From NCBI GenBank assembly GCA_020025735.1, contig JAHHRP010000005.1, forward strand, positions 1-32,114: a stretch of DNA of 32,114 bases. The letters run 5' to 3'. Positions 17,035 to 24,670 of this stretch are shown here, piece by piece; the first letter of the stretch is position 1, and the number at the start of each line of letters is the position of its first letter. The translations under genes were made by a program, and so were the position numbers. Under the pieces are notes generated by a model that searched no databases, was not told the DNA's origin, and saw only the letters and a program-made list of their open reading frames with translations. Source of the stretch: Evtepia sp. (GTDB lineage: Bacteria > Bacillota > Clostridia > Oscillospirales > Oscillospiraceae).

Positions 17035-17550
17035 TCACACGTCAATATGCTGTATTTGCTTTTCCGTTTTTTCTTCTAAAAAGAGGCGGAGTTCTTCCAG
17101 GGTCCCACCTTCCAGGTTTGTTTTATCAAAAATCTGTGCGTGGTTTCTCCCAAGCACAAAGGTGAGATAGGTTTGGGTTTCTACAAGAATCAGGATTCTG
17201 TCATACTGCCACTGGGATATGGCGCCGGAGAGCTGCACTTCATAGCAGTCATCCCGGAATGTGGTAAGTACGCCGTCCATGCCGGGCAGTGCCGCCCGTT
17301 TGGCAAAAAAGCCATTGAGGGCATCTTCCTTCCAGGTGACCAATAGAAGCAGTACGATCACCAGAGCGTACAGTGCAATGCGCCAAGGGTTTCCCCATGA
17401 GAGATAACTGCTAAGCAGCAAGAGCGCAATGAGAAAACAGGAAAAAATTCGTATCCGGCGTGCGGACTTGGCCCGGATGGTTTTCCGAAGGACCTTTGCC
17501 ATTGTGGTCATTGATTTTTTGTCGTACACTGTTTTGCAGATAAATTCCAT
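17035..17550 (-). CDS. YcxB-like C-terminal domain membrane protein
   Basis: A 171-aa protein with a short N-terminal strand, two adjacent transmembrane helices at about 34-50 and 56-70 (FSCFLIALLLLSSYL and WRIALYALVIVLLLLV), then a cytoplasmic YcxB-like domain. The domain shows the pattern VLTTFRDDCYEVQLSGAISQWQYDRILILVETQTYLTFVLGRNHAQIFDKTNLEGGTLEELRLFLEEKT. YcxB domains have no established biochemical role. The ribosome site is AAGGAGG, six bases before ATG, and a near-consensus promoter lies at 17591-17619. It overlaps or abuts the small hypothetical gene downstream, forming a two-gene operon divergent from the deformylase-like gene. Confidence 0.75.
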   Translation of the reverse strand: MEFICKTVYDKKSMTTMAKVLRKTIRAKSARRIRIFSCFLIALLLLSSYLSWGNPWRIALYALVIVLLLLVTWKEDALNGFFAKRAALPGMDGVLTTFRDDCYEVQLSGAISQWQYDRILILVETQTYLTFVLGRNHAQIFDKTNLEGGTLEELRLFLEEKTEKQIQHIDV

Positions 17551-17590
17551 CTCAATCCTCCTTCATGAAACGTAAATTTTGAGTTTAAAT

Positions 17591-17619
17591 AGTATATCAG
17601 ATCTGGAAACTTCTGTCCA
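17591..17619 (-). promoter_or_regulatory. Promoter of the YcxB-like gene
   Basis: Minus strand: -35 TGGACA (17619-17614), 17-bp spacer, -10 TATACT (17596-17591), leader of about 35 nt. A 12-bp perfect palindrome, TCTTACGTAAGA (17630-17641), lies just upstream between the two divergent genes and could be a regulator site. Confidence 0.65.
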
Positions 17620-17705
17620 GAATCCCCCTTCTTACGTAAGAGTTTTCCAGAAACGGATGTTAGTAAAGAAGAAAAAGAATCGGAATCAGAAAAGGAGAAC
17701 GACCA

Positions 17706-18116
17706 ATGATTCAAAAAATTTGTAAAGACGAAGTGTTTCTGGCACAGAAGGCAGAGCCTGCCACACCGTTGGATGTTCCTGTGGCGACAGATTTGTTGGA
17801 AACCCTGGCAGCACACAAGGAGGGCTGTGTAGGCATGGCGGCCAATATGATCGGGGTGAACAAGCGGATCATTGCGTTTGATAACGAGGGTACTTATATG
17901 GTCATGTTTAACCCAGAGATCGTAAAGAAATCCCAGCCATACCAGGTAGATGAGGGCTGTCTTTCTCTCTCTGGTGTCCGCCCAGCCAAGCGATGGAAGT
18001 CGATTAAGGTGCGGTATCAGACGGAAACATTCCAGGAGCGATTTAAGACCTTTACCGGCTGGACGGCACAGATTATCCAGCATGAGATTGACCACTGCGA
18101 AGGGATTCTTATTTGA
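17706..18116 (+). CDS. Peptide deformylase-like protein with altered motif 1
   Basis: A 136-aa member of the peptide deformylase family, metalloenzymes that remove the formyl group from new proteins. The metal site is intact: Cys85 in EGCLSLSG and His126, Glu127 and His130 in QHEIDH. Motif 1, normally G-x-G-L-A-A-x-Q, reads GMAANMIG (43-50), so the glutamine that contacts the formyl group (Gln50 in E. coli) is replaced by Met48. The protein is also shorter than housekeeping enzymes (about 150-170 aa). It may be an accessory or specialised deformylase; catalytic competence is uncertain. AAAGGAG precedes the ATG by eight bases. It stands alone, with no fmt beside it, and is divergent from the YcxB-like gene. 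I could not find a convincing promoter. Confidence 0.85.
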   Translation: MIQKICKDEVFLAQKAEPATPLDVPVATDLLETLAAHKEGCVGMAANMIGVNKRIIAFDNEGTYMVMFNPEIVKKSQPYQVDEGCLSLSGVRPAKRWKSIKVRYQTETFQERFKTFTGWTAQIIQHEIDHCEGILI

Positions 18117-18164
18117 GGACAGGGGAACAAGGAATCCGCCTTTCCTAGCGTAAAAAAATGCTGC

Positions 18165-18193
18165 TTGATTTTTGATCGGCAGATGGATATAAT
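18165..18193 (+). promoter_or_regulatory. Promoter of the fluoride-riboswitch transcript
   Basis: -35 TTGATT (18165-18170), 17-bp spacer, perfect -10 TATAAT (18188-18193). The predicted start near 18200 places the first transcribed bases at the 5' edge of the riboswitch aptamer, as expected for a regulated leader of about 120 nt. Confidence 0.8.
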
Positions 18194-18204
18194 AAGATCT
18201 GAAA

Positions 18205-18268
18205 ATTTGGGAATGAAGTTCTCCCGAGGGAAACCTGAACCGCTTTCATAAGCTGATGACTTCTGTGA
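18205..18268 (+). promoter_or_regulatory. Fluoride (crcB-type) riboswitch aptamer
   Basis: The leader matches the fluoride riboswitch architecture element by element. GGGA (18209-18212) pairs with TCCC (18222-18225). Between them lies ATGAAGTTC, the counterpart of the conserved GATGGTGTTC. Its GAAGT (18215-18219) pairs with ACTTC (18259-18263) in the conserved GCTGATGACTTCTG, a compensatory change from GGUGU/ACACC in the well-known B. cereus version as I remember it. AACCGC then opens the small stem GCTT-TCAT-AAGC (18242-18253). An extra mini-hairpin AGG-GAAA-CCT (18227-18236) sits in the joining region. Ligand and class are inferred from this match; no covariance-model search was possible. 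Confidence 0.85.
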
Positions 18269-18298
18269 TTTTGCAGTCGCGGAAGGCATCGGCTTTTT
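18250..18298 (+). terminator. Riboswitch expression platform: conditional intrinsic terminator
   Basis: Bases 18250-18267 can pair with 18278-18295 along 18 positions, with a single A/G mismatch (18259 opposite 18286) and three G-U pairs, closing a 10-nt loop and running into a T-run (TTTTT at 18294-18298). The 5' arm contains AAGC and ACTTC, which the aptamer also needs, so terminator and aptamer exclude each other. Fluoride-stabilised aptamer would therefore allow read-through into the antiporter gene (ON switch). Confidence 0.8.
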
Positions 18299-18319
18299 GC
18301 GTCCAAAAGGAGGATTTTT

Positions 18320-19537
18320 ATGTTGACTTCTCTGGCGTTCATTTTTCTGATAGGACTGTGTGCTGCGGCAGTCTGCCGCAAGATCCATCTCCCTCGGATC
18401 CTTGGGATGCTGGGGACTGGCATTCTGTTGGGTCCCTATGTCCTGAATATGCTGGACAGCACGATCCTTGGGATATCTGCGGAGCTGCGGCAGATGGCCC
18501 TGGTCATTATTCTGATAAAAGCAGGGCTGTCTTTGGATCTGGGGGACTTGAAAAAGATCGGCCGTCCTGCGGTGCTGATGGCATTTCTGCCTGCACTGTT
18601 TGAAATTGCAGCCTTTGTTTTGTTTGCGCCGGCCATACTCGGGATAGAGCGGCTGGAGGCTGCCATCATGGGTGCAGTGTTGGGGGCAGTCTCTCCCGCC
18701 GTTGTCGTGCCCCGAATGGTGAACTTGATTGAGGAGAGACTAGGGACAAATCAGGGCATTCCTCAGCTGATTCTAGCGGGGGCTTCTCTGGATGATGTGT
18801 TTGTGATTGTCCTTTTTACGACCTTCCTTGGAATAGAGCAGGGCAATGGCATCCAAGTGATGGATTTTGTATCCGTTCCCATTTCGATCCTCCTAGGGTT
18901 GCTCTTGGGCGTGGTGGTTGGACTGGTTTTGACAAGGAGCTTTGAACGGCACTATGCCCGTCAGGAGCCGATTCGGAACAGCACAAAAGTAATCATCCTA
19001 CTGGGGGTATCTTTTTTGCTGTTGGCAGCGGAAGAATGGCTGGAAGAAGTTGTGCCGCTTTCTGGACTGTTGGCCATCATGAGTATGTCTATGGTCATTG
19101 CTATGCGGTCGATTCCTTCCGTGACTAAGAGGTTACAGGAGAAATATGGAAAGCTTTGGCTGGCAGCAGAGCTGATTTTGTTTGTGATGGTAGGTGCGGC
19201 GGTGGATATCCGTTATACCCTGGAGGCAGGGCCAGGTGCAGTGCTGATGATTGCGCTGGGCCTGGCGTGCCGCTCGATAGGGGTGTCTCTCTGTCTGATC
19301 GGCACTGGGTTCGACCGCAGAGAACGGCTCTATTGCGTGATTGCGTATCTGCCGAAAGCCACGGTACAAGCTGCGATTGGCTCTGTTCCGCTTTCGATGG
19401 GTCTGCCTTGCGGCAGTATTGTGCTGTCGGTGGCTGTGCTGGCGATTCTTATTACGGCGCCCCTGGGGGCTTTGGGGATGGATTTGAGCGGCGCACATCT
19501 GCTCAAAAAGGAGATAAAAACCACGGACCACGTCTGA
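18320..19537 (+). CDS. Cation:proton antiporter (CPA2/Na+-H+ exchanger family), fluoride-riboswitch controlled
   Basis: A 405-aa integral membrane protein with 11-13 hydrophobic helices throughout and no cytoplasmic NAD-binding (TrkA) tail. Family features: the N-terminal GMLGTGILLGPYVLNML, LRQMALVIILIKAGLSLDL, the unwound-helix region MGAVLGAVSPAVVVPRMVNLIEE, and GASLDDVFVIVLF, whose paired aspartates correspond to the ion-binding site. The C-terminal part carries LPKATVQAAIGSVPLSMG. ATG 18320 follows AGGAGG by six bases. Because a fluoride riboswitch controls it, a role in surviving fluoride is likely, either by exporting it indirectly, by countering the acid load that HF entry brings, or by moving another ion. 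Antiporters are a known, less studied class of fluoride-riboswitch genes. A direct fluoride/proton antiport activity is not shown by the sequence. Confidence 0.9.
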   Translation: MLTSLAFIFLIGLCAAAVCRKIHLPRILGMLGTGILLGPYVLNMLDSTILGISAELRQMALVIILIKAGLSLDLGDLKKIGRPAVLMAFLPALFEIAAFVLFAPAILGIERLEAAIMGAVLGAVSPAVVVPRMVNLIEERLGTNQGIPQLILAGASLDDVFVIVLFTTFLGIEQGNGIQVMDFVSVPISILLGLLLGVVVGLVLTRSFERHYARQEPIRNSTKVIILLGVSFLLLAAEEWLEEVVPLSGLLAIMSMSMVIAMRSIPSVTKRLQEKYGKLWLAAELILFVMVGAAVDIRYTLEAGPGAVLMIALGLACRSIGVSLCLIGTGFDRRERLYCVIAYLPKATVQAAIGSVPLSMGLPCGSIVLSVAVLAILITAPLGALGMDLSGAHLLKKEIKTTDHV

Positions 19538-19599
19538 TTTTCTGTGGAGGAACGTGGGAAACACTGTCTGCCTTCCCAGAGGATTGCAGAAACGAAAAG

Positions 19600-19634
19600 C
19601 GGTGCAGCCAGACCAAGAAGGGCAGGCTGCACCG
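19600..19634. terminator. Bidirectional hairpin between antiporter and binding-protein genes
   Basis: CGGTGCAGCC (19600-19609) pairs perfectly with GGCTGCACCG (19625-19634), 15-nt loop. TTTCC follows on the plus strand and CTTTTCGTTT on the minus strand, so it can end both the antiporter message and the five-gene ABC import operon. Confidence 0.75.
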
Positions 19635-19640
19635 TTTCCA

Positions 19641-21275
19641 TTACTTCAAATGAATGGCAGAAACATTGATATAACTTGCATCAGGGCAAAAATCATATCC
19701 TGAAATCAGGTTGTTGTCCCAAAGGGCCAATTCATGCATATAGCTGATTGGGACAACAAGGACTTGTTTAGAAATTGTTTGAAGCACTTCTGTGTAGATC
19801 TCCTGCACACGATTCAGATCATCGGTGGAGTCTAACTCCTTAATGATCGCCGGGTCAGACAAGAAACTCGCAAACTGTGCGGCAATGGGATCTGCGCCCA
19901 CTTCAGGGTTTATGTTTGTCATCACAGTGAAAGGATCGTACGCACTGCCGTAGGTGTAGTAGAAGCTGAGTTCATAATTTCCTGCCATCATCTCTCGATA
20001 CCAAGACATCATATCGGAACCTTGGATATTTGTATCAATGCCGATCTGTTTCAGCTGACCTGCAATCGCCAAAACGGCATCGTCAACACTGGAAAGACTC
20101 TGAGAATAGGTGAAGCGAATCTTCAAAGGCTTCCCATCCTTTTCCAAAATCCCATCCCCATCGGTATCGAGATAGCCAGCCTGCGCCATCAGCTCCTTGG
20201 CTTTGTCTACATTGGTGTCATAGACGGGCTGCTCTACATCGCAGTACGGTTTTTCTTTCGGGAACAAATACTCCGCAGCGGTTTCCAAGCCATTGAACAC
20301 AGAGTTTTCCAGTTCTTTTTGATCGATTGCCAAGGCGATGGCCTGTCTGACAAGGGGATCTTTGAATGGCGCGGCAGTCAGGTTCATACCCAAATAGTGT
20401 GTCCTGTTGCTGGAAGATGCCGTTGCTGTGCCAAAGCCATTTTCTTTAGAAAGGGCAGCAAACCCCTCTGTGCTCATTTTGTCGGCACCAAGGATGGCAT
20501 TGATCTCTCCATTTCTCAGTGCCAGCTGCTTGGCATCATTATCCGGGATGGCCTTCACCTTAAACACATCTACCTCTGGTGGCGTGCCCCAATAATAGGG
20601 ATTGCGAACAAAGGTGGTGGTATCTCCCTCTCGGCTTTCAAACATATAAGGACCGGTTCCCATGGTCTCATTTTTGCAATTTTCATAAGCGTTTGCTATG
20701 CCACCCTCGAAGGCACGAGGATTGATGATGGCCATGGGCATCATCATGGTCAGATCGTTGAGTGTTCCGTAATACGGAGTAGTCAGTTTCATCACAAAGG
20801 TGTTTTCATTGGGAGTAAGCAACGTGTCAAACAGAGTGCTGAGCTTTCCGAAGGACCCATTATATTTCCCTAAATTTTCGCCGATGGCTTCAAAACTTTG
20901 TTTGACTGCATCGGATGTGAGGGGGGTCCCATCTGAAAACTGTACGCCGGGACGCAGATGAAAGGTGTAGGTTTTTCCATCATCGGAGACGTCCCACCGT
21001 TCTGCCAAAGCACCTTCCAATTCGCCCTTTTCATTGTATCTCACAAGGGTATCATAGAAATTATTGGTCCAGTATCCTGCGGCATAGTTGTTGGTACGAT
21101 CTTCAGTGACAACGGGATAGAAGCCAAAAGAAAAATCCCAACTTTCTGTCAGTGTGACGGTTTTGGTTTGCCCCTGTGAGGATTCCGGCGGCGTATTTCC
21201 GTTGTCTCCACAGGCTGCTAGGGAGAGGCACATCACCCCTGCAAGCCCCAAGGCAAATAGTTTTCTGAACTTCAT
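19641..21275 (-). CDS. NikA/DppA-type substrate-binding lipoprotein of an ABC importer
   Basis: A 544-aa SBP_bac_5 family lipoprotein: signal peptide with lipobox LAAC (Cys22), then a binding protein of the peptide/nickel class. Landmarks are LAERWDVSDDGKTYTFHLRPGVQFSDGTPL (about 90-120), GTGPYMFESR, FVRNPYYWG, a hinge region with VRQAIALAIDQKEL (about 310-325), YGSAYDPF, and VPISYMHELALWDN near the end. Several of these align by eye with E. coli NikA, which binds Ni2+ as a histidine or other small chelate; the Tyr of the YDP segment is kept, while the preceding Trp is Tyr. Substrate could be a metal chelate, an opine-type metallophore or a peptide. It is the last gene of its operon, 37 nt after the nikE-like gene, with AAGGAGA as ribosome site. 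Confidence 0.85.
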   Translation of the reverse strand: MKFRKLFALGLAGVMCLSLAACGDNGNTPPESSQGQTKTVTLTESWDFSFGFYPVVTEDRTNNYAAGYWTNNFYDTLVRYNEKGELEGALAERWDVSDDGKTYTFHLRPGVQFSDGTPLTSDAVKQSFEAIGENLGKYNGSFGKLSTLFDTLLTPNENTFVMKLTTPYYGTLNDLTMMMPMAIINPRAFEGGIANAYENCKNETMGTGPYMFESREGDTTTFVRNPYYWGTPPEVDVFKVKAIPDNDAKQLALRNGEINAILGADKMSTEGFAALSKENGFGTATASSSNRTHYLGMNLTAAPFKDPLVRQAIALAIDQKELENSVFNGLETAAEYLFPKEKPYCDVEQPVYDTNVDKAKELMAQAGYLDTDGDGILEKDGKPLKIRFTYSQSLSSVDDAVLAIAGQLKQIGIDTNIQGSDMMSWYREMMAGNYELSFYYTYGSAYDPFTVMTNINPEVGADPIAAQFASFLSDPAIIKELDSTDDLNRVQEIYTEVLQTISKQVLVVPISYMHELALWDNNLISGYDFCPDASYINVSAIHLK

Positions 21276-21312
21276 TCAAATTCTCCTTTCTATCAGTGCT
21301 TCAGCGGATATA

Positions 21313-22080
21313 TTATGGCAGCGCAGACAGAATGGAGGAGAGTAGGAGCTGACTGTATGGATGTGTAAAACAGTCGATATTCCCGGAAAATACGCGGTCC
21401 TCCACAATCACTCCATTTTGCATAACCATAATGCGATCGGCCAAATACAGAGCGGCATCCATATCGTGCGTGATAAACAGACTACTCATCTGAAATTCTG
21501 CGTGAAGCCGTTTTAGCAGATCCAGCACATTTTTTTGCAGTAAGACATCTAGGCCGCTCACCGCTTCATCAAAAATAATCAGTTCTGGCTCAGCTGCCAA
21601 AGCACGGGCAATACAGACTCTTTTCTGCTGTCCTCCAGATAACTCATGGGCCTTTCGCTGTGTAAGGGCGGTGGGAAGTTCTAGGGATTCCATCAGCCCA
21701 TAGACCCGCTCCTGTTCCTCAGCGCGGGACAAGTGCTTCAAATTCCGCAGCGGTTCTGCGATAGAGCGGTAGACAGAGAAGCGAGGGTCCAACGCACTTT
21801 TTCCGTCTTGCAGGACCATCTGAATTTTAGACCGGAGTTGGGGATTTTTATGAAACTGTGCACAGGAGAGGGGGGCACCATCCAAGAAAATGGTCCCTTC
21901 TGTGGGTGGAAGGACACCGCATAAAAGCTGGGCCAACGTACTTTTCCCGGAACCGCTCTCTCCTACCAAGGCACAGAAGACACCATCCTCCAGCAAAAAG
22001 CTTACATGATCCACCGCATACTCCTGTGCGGTGGAGGTGCCTTTGGCATATCGCTTGGATAAATTCCGTGCTTCCAACAT
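21313..22080 (-). CDS. ABC importer ATPase, NikE/DppF type
   Basis: A 255-aa ATP-hydrolysing subunit of the importer. Walker A is GESGSGKST at about 39-47, a Q-loop follows, the signature is LSGGQQKRV at about 143-151, Walker B is LIIFDEAVSGLD, and the switch histidine is in FITHDMD. The length and the lack of the C-terminal oligopeptide-transporter extension with its cysteine cluster resemble NikE rather than OppF. The ATG shares one base with the stop of the nikD-like gene (TGATG), so the two ATPases are made together and presumably form the heterodimeric motor. Confidence 0.9.
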   Translation of the reverse strand: MLEARNLSKRYAKGTSTAQEYAVDHVSFLLEDGVFCALVGESGSGKSTLAQLLCGVLPPTEGTIFLDGAPLSCAQFHKNPQLRSKIQMVLQDGKSALDPRFSVYRSIAEPLRNLKHLSRAEEQERVYGLMESLELPTALTQRKAHELSGGQQKRVCIARALAAEPELIIFDEAVSGLDVLLQKNVLDLLKRLHAEFQMSSLFITHDMDAALYLADRIMVMQNGVIVEDRVFSGNIDCFTHPYSQLLLSSILSALP

Positions 22081-22874
22081 CAGTCCTGTCCTCCTATCCG
22101 TGTGCGGGAAAGGGCTGAGGCGGCGATAAGGTCTTTGGTATAGGGAGCATGAGGGGCTGCCACAATATCATGGATCGATCCGCGCTCTAATAGCAATCCG
22201 TCTTTCATAACCATTCCATCGCCTCCCAACTGTACCGCTGCGGAAAAGTCGTGGGTTACCATAAAAATACCGACGCCATTTTGCCGAAGCTGTACAAAAG
22301 AATTCATAGTCTCATTCCGATGGATCACATCAAGGGCTGTGGTTGGCTCGTCTGCAATCACGATTTTGGCCTCTCCCATCATGGTCATGGCAATCAGGAC
22401 ACGCTGCAACATCCCGCCGGACAGCATGTGGGGGTATGCACGATAGAGTTTTTCAACATCCGGCAATCCTGTGCGAGAAAGACTTTCCAAGATTTTTACT
22501 TTGCGTGCGGCCTTTGGCGTGCGGCTGTGCAGGGCAAGGGTTTCGTCCATTTGCGGACCAATTCGCATGGATGGGTCCAGCGCAGTCATGGGATTTTGCG
22601 GAATGAAAGCAATGTCACCGCCATAGAGCCGCATCCGCTCCTGGAGAGATGCGGTCAACAGATTACGGCCCTCAAATAAAATTTCTCCTCGGATAGAAAA
22701 TCTTTTCGGATCTAAAAGTCCCATGATGGCTTGGCAGGTCAAGGTTTTACCGCTGCCGGATTGGCCCAATAAAATGAGAGATTCTCCTTCGGCAAGACAA
22801 AAGTTGACGTTGCGCACAAGTTCCTTGGATTCGCTGTTGGCGACAATACACAGATTTTTCACACAAAGGCTCAT
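22080..22874 (-). CDS. ABC importer ATPase, NikD/DppD type
   Basis: A 264-aa ATPase partner of the NikE-type subunit. Walker A is GQSGSGKTLT (about 37-46), the Q-loop is FIPQNPMTALDPSMRIG, the signature is LSGGMLQRVLIAM, Walker B is IVIADEPTTALD, and the switch histidine is in MVTHDFS. Q-loop and signature wording (PMTALDP, SGGMLQR) are those of the dipeptide/nickel transporter branch. It lacks the iron-sulphur-type C-terminal tail of OppD, as NikD does. It overlaps the permease gene upstream by four bases (ATGA at 22874-22871) and the nikE-like gene downstream by one. Confidence 0.9.
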   Translation of the reverse strand: MSLCVKNLCIVANSESKELVRNVNFCLAEGESLILLGQSGSGKTLTCQAIMGLLDPKRFSIRGEILFEGRNLLTASLQERMRLYGGDIAFIPQNPMTALDPSMRIGPQMDETLALHSRTPKAARKVKILESLSRTGLPDVEKLYRAYPHMLSGGMLQRVLIAMTMMGEAKIVIADEPTTALDVIHRNETMNSFVQLRQNGVGIFMVTHDFSAAVQLGGDGMVMKDGLLLERGSIHDIVAAPHAPYTKDLIAASALSRTRIGGQD

Positions 22875-23695
22875 AAGTTTGTTTCCTCTGGAGTTAAATG
22901 GTCACGGAGTGCTTCTCCAAATAGATTGAAGCCAGCGGAGGTAAGAAAAATACAAAAGCCGGGATAGAGGAGGGATTCAGGGTGGCCGTATAGACCAGTT
23001 CTTGCGTCGTTTAACATAGCGCCCCATTCTGGCGTACCCGCTGGAAGACCGAGTCCCAGAAAGGCGAAACTGGAGACCATAATGATGGAAGATGCTACAC
23101 TGGTACTGACGTAAACCAGAAATTGTGGGGCAATGTTGGGCAGCAAGTGCTGAAACACAATTTTTGGGGTGCTGCATCCAGAAATTCGTGCCGCCAGGAT
23201 ATACTCTCTGCTCATCTCAGTCAAGGCGTAGGATCGGACCACACGCACGAACCATGCCCAGGTGGAGATCAAAATCGACAAGGCAATGTTTTTGACGCCA
23301 TTGCCCAGGACACCGACAACTGCGATGGCGATGATCAAAGCGGGGAACGCGATAAAAACATCGCAGATCATGTTGCATACAAAATCGACCTTTTTGCCGG
23401 CGCAGACGCTGAGGGTGCCGATCAACAATCCGATGACGGACAGGAGAAGCAAGGTGGGAATGCTGATGACAACGGAATACCTGGCACCATATAAGAGGCG
23501 AGAGAGAACGCAGCGCCCCAGCTGATCGGTCCCCAGAGGGTAGTTGCTGCTGGGGGGCAGGTATTTGCAAGTTGTATCAATCAAGTTTGGATCATTTGGT
23601 GCAAGGGTTGGGGCCAGCAGGGCAATGAAAAGGACAAAGAGAATCAAAGCAAGGCCGATCAGGGCCTGTGGATTTTTGAACAGCGTTTTATGCAT
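22871..23695 (-). CDS. ABC importer permease, NikC/DppC type
   Basis: A 274-aa permease with an N-terminal helix (ALIGLALILFVLFIALLAP), a periplasmic-loop motif PPSSNYPLGTDQLGRCVLSRLLYGARYS typical of the DppC/NikC branch, and about five further helices. The conserved EAA-type cytoplasmic loop reads EMSREYILAARISGCSTPKIVFQHLLPNI, which docks onto the ATPases. It overlaps the nikB-like gene by 8 nt at the start and the nikD-like gene by 4 nt at the end. With NikB it would form the transmembrane path for the substrate delivered by the lipoprotein at 19641-21275. Confidence 0.9.
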   Translation of the reverse strand: MHKTLFKNPQALIGLALILFVLFIALLAPTLAPNDPNLIDTTCKYLPPSSNYPLGTDQLGRCVLSRLLYGARYSVVISIPTLLLLSVIGLLIGTLSVCAGKKVDFVCNMICDVFIAFPALIIAIAVVGVLGNGVKNIALSILISTWAWFVRVVRSYALTEMSREYILAARISGCSTPKIVFQHLLPNIAPQFLVYVSTSVASSIIMVSSFAFLGLGLPAGTPEWGAMLNDARTGLYGHPESLLYPGFCIFLTSAGFNLFGEALRDHLTPEETNL

Positions 23696-24626
23696 GTGTT
23701 TCCCTCACCATCCATGGGCAAAGCAACCGGTTAAAAAGATCGCCAGCCAAATTTGACAGCACAAAAATTCCAGCGATGATAACGATGCAAGTGGCCGTAG
23801 CTGTGGCATCCGCTGCAATCACGCAGTTGACCAAATAGCTTCCAAGTCCTTTCAGAGAAAAAACGCTTTCCACAACGACACTGCCTGCAACCAGATAGCC
23901 CAGATACTGGCAGAAGAGAGTGACAACAGGTGGCATTGCGTTGCGCAGCATGTGGCGCACTAGGATCTGGGAAGAGGACAAGCCCCTGGCTTTTGCATAC
24001 AGAACATAATCAGCACTGGACTGCGACAAGAGGGAGGAGCGCATCAATCGAATCATCCCGCAGGCACAGGGGAGGGCTAGTGTGAATGAGGGAAGAAGAT
24101 ATCCTTTCAGTCCAGGGTCAGGAAGAACATGGAACCATCCTAGCCTTACGGCAAAGAGCAGCAAAAGCAGAAAGCCCAACCAGAAGGTGGGCATACAGAT
24201 GCCAGCCAACGAGATCCATCGTATTACATGGTCGGCTGTACTGTTTCGCCAGCGGGCACAGAGTAGACTAATTGGTATCGTGAGCAGAATGATCCATAGT
24301 GAGGACAGGGCAACCAGAGCAAAAGACACGGGAAGGGATTCCTTCAGATCTTGCTGGATCGGTTTGTGGGAGTAGATAGACTCCCCCATATCACCCGTGA
24401 GCAGGTTGCCGAGCCAAGAGACATATCGAACAGGGAGGGGGCGATCCAACCCCATCTCGGTGCGAATCAGTTCGATTTGTTCGGCGGTTGCATTTAAGGT
24501 TCCTTTTCGGGCCATGATTTCTGCTGGATCTTTCCCGGATAGCGCGATCAGGAGAAAGCTTAAGATGCTGACACCAAGCAGAACAACAGCCATACAGGCC
24601 AGCCGCTTTCCAAGGTATTTTTTCAT
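23688..24626 (-). CDS. ABC importer permease, NikB/DppB type
   Basis: A 312-aa permease, first gene of the import operon. It has the branch-typical N terminus (one helix, then TAEQIELIRTEMGLDRPLPVRYVSWLGNLLTGDMGES), about six helices in all, and the EAA loop DYVLYAKARGLSSSQILVRHMLRNA. ATG 24626 (MKKYLGKRL) is chosen over the open start at 24662 because GGAGG lies seven bases upstream and the longer version would translate through the operator at 24645-24660. It is preceded by a leader holding two palindromic operators and a terminator-like hairpin, so expression of the whole operon is probably controlled here. Confidence 0.9.
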   Translation of the reverse strand: MKKYLGKRLACMAVVLLGVSILSFLLIALSGKDPAEIMARKGTLNATAEQIELIRTEMGLDRPLPVRYVSWLGNLLTGDMGESIYSHKPIQQDLKESLPVSFALVALSSLWIILLTIPISLLCARWRNSTADHVIRWISLAGICMPTFWLGFLLLLLFAVRLGWFHVLPDPGLKGYLLPSFTLALPCACGMIRLMRSSLLSQSSADYVLYAKARGLSSSQILVRHMLRNAMPPVVTLFCQYLGYLVAGSVVVESVFSLKGLGSYLVNCVIAADATATATCIVIIAGIFVLSNLAGDLFNRLLCPWMVRETHA

Positions 24627-24644
24627 GGTGTTCCTCCTGCTAAA

Positions 24645-24660
24645 GTTAGCTTGGGCTAAC
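24645..24660. promoter_or_regulatory. TetR-type operator copy O2 next to the nikB-like ribosome site
   Basis: GTTAGC-TTGG-GCTAAC, a perfect 6-bp inverted repeat with a 4-bp centre. It lies a few bases upstream of the GGAGG of the nikB-like gene. Its centre is 62 bp, nearly six helical turns, from that of copy O1 on the same leader. Confidence 0.75.
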
Positions 24661-24670
24661 ATAAAATCTT

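Noticed and set aside
20022..20873. 283-aa open frame on the plus strand
   Set aside because: Antisense to the binding-protein gene; no ribosome site or recognisable domain.
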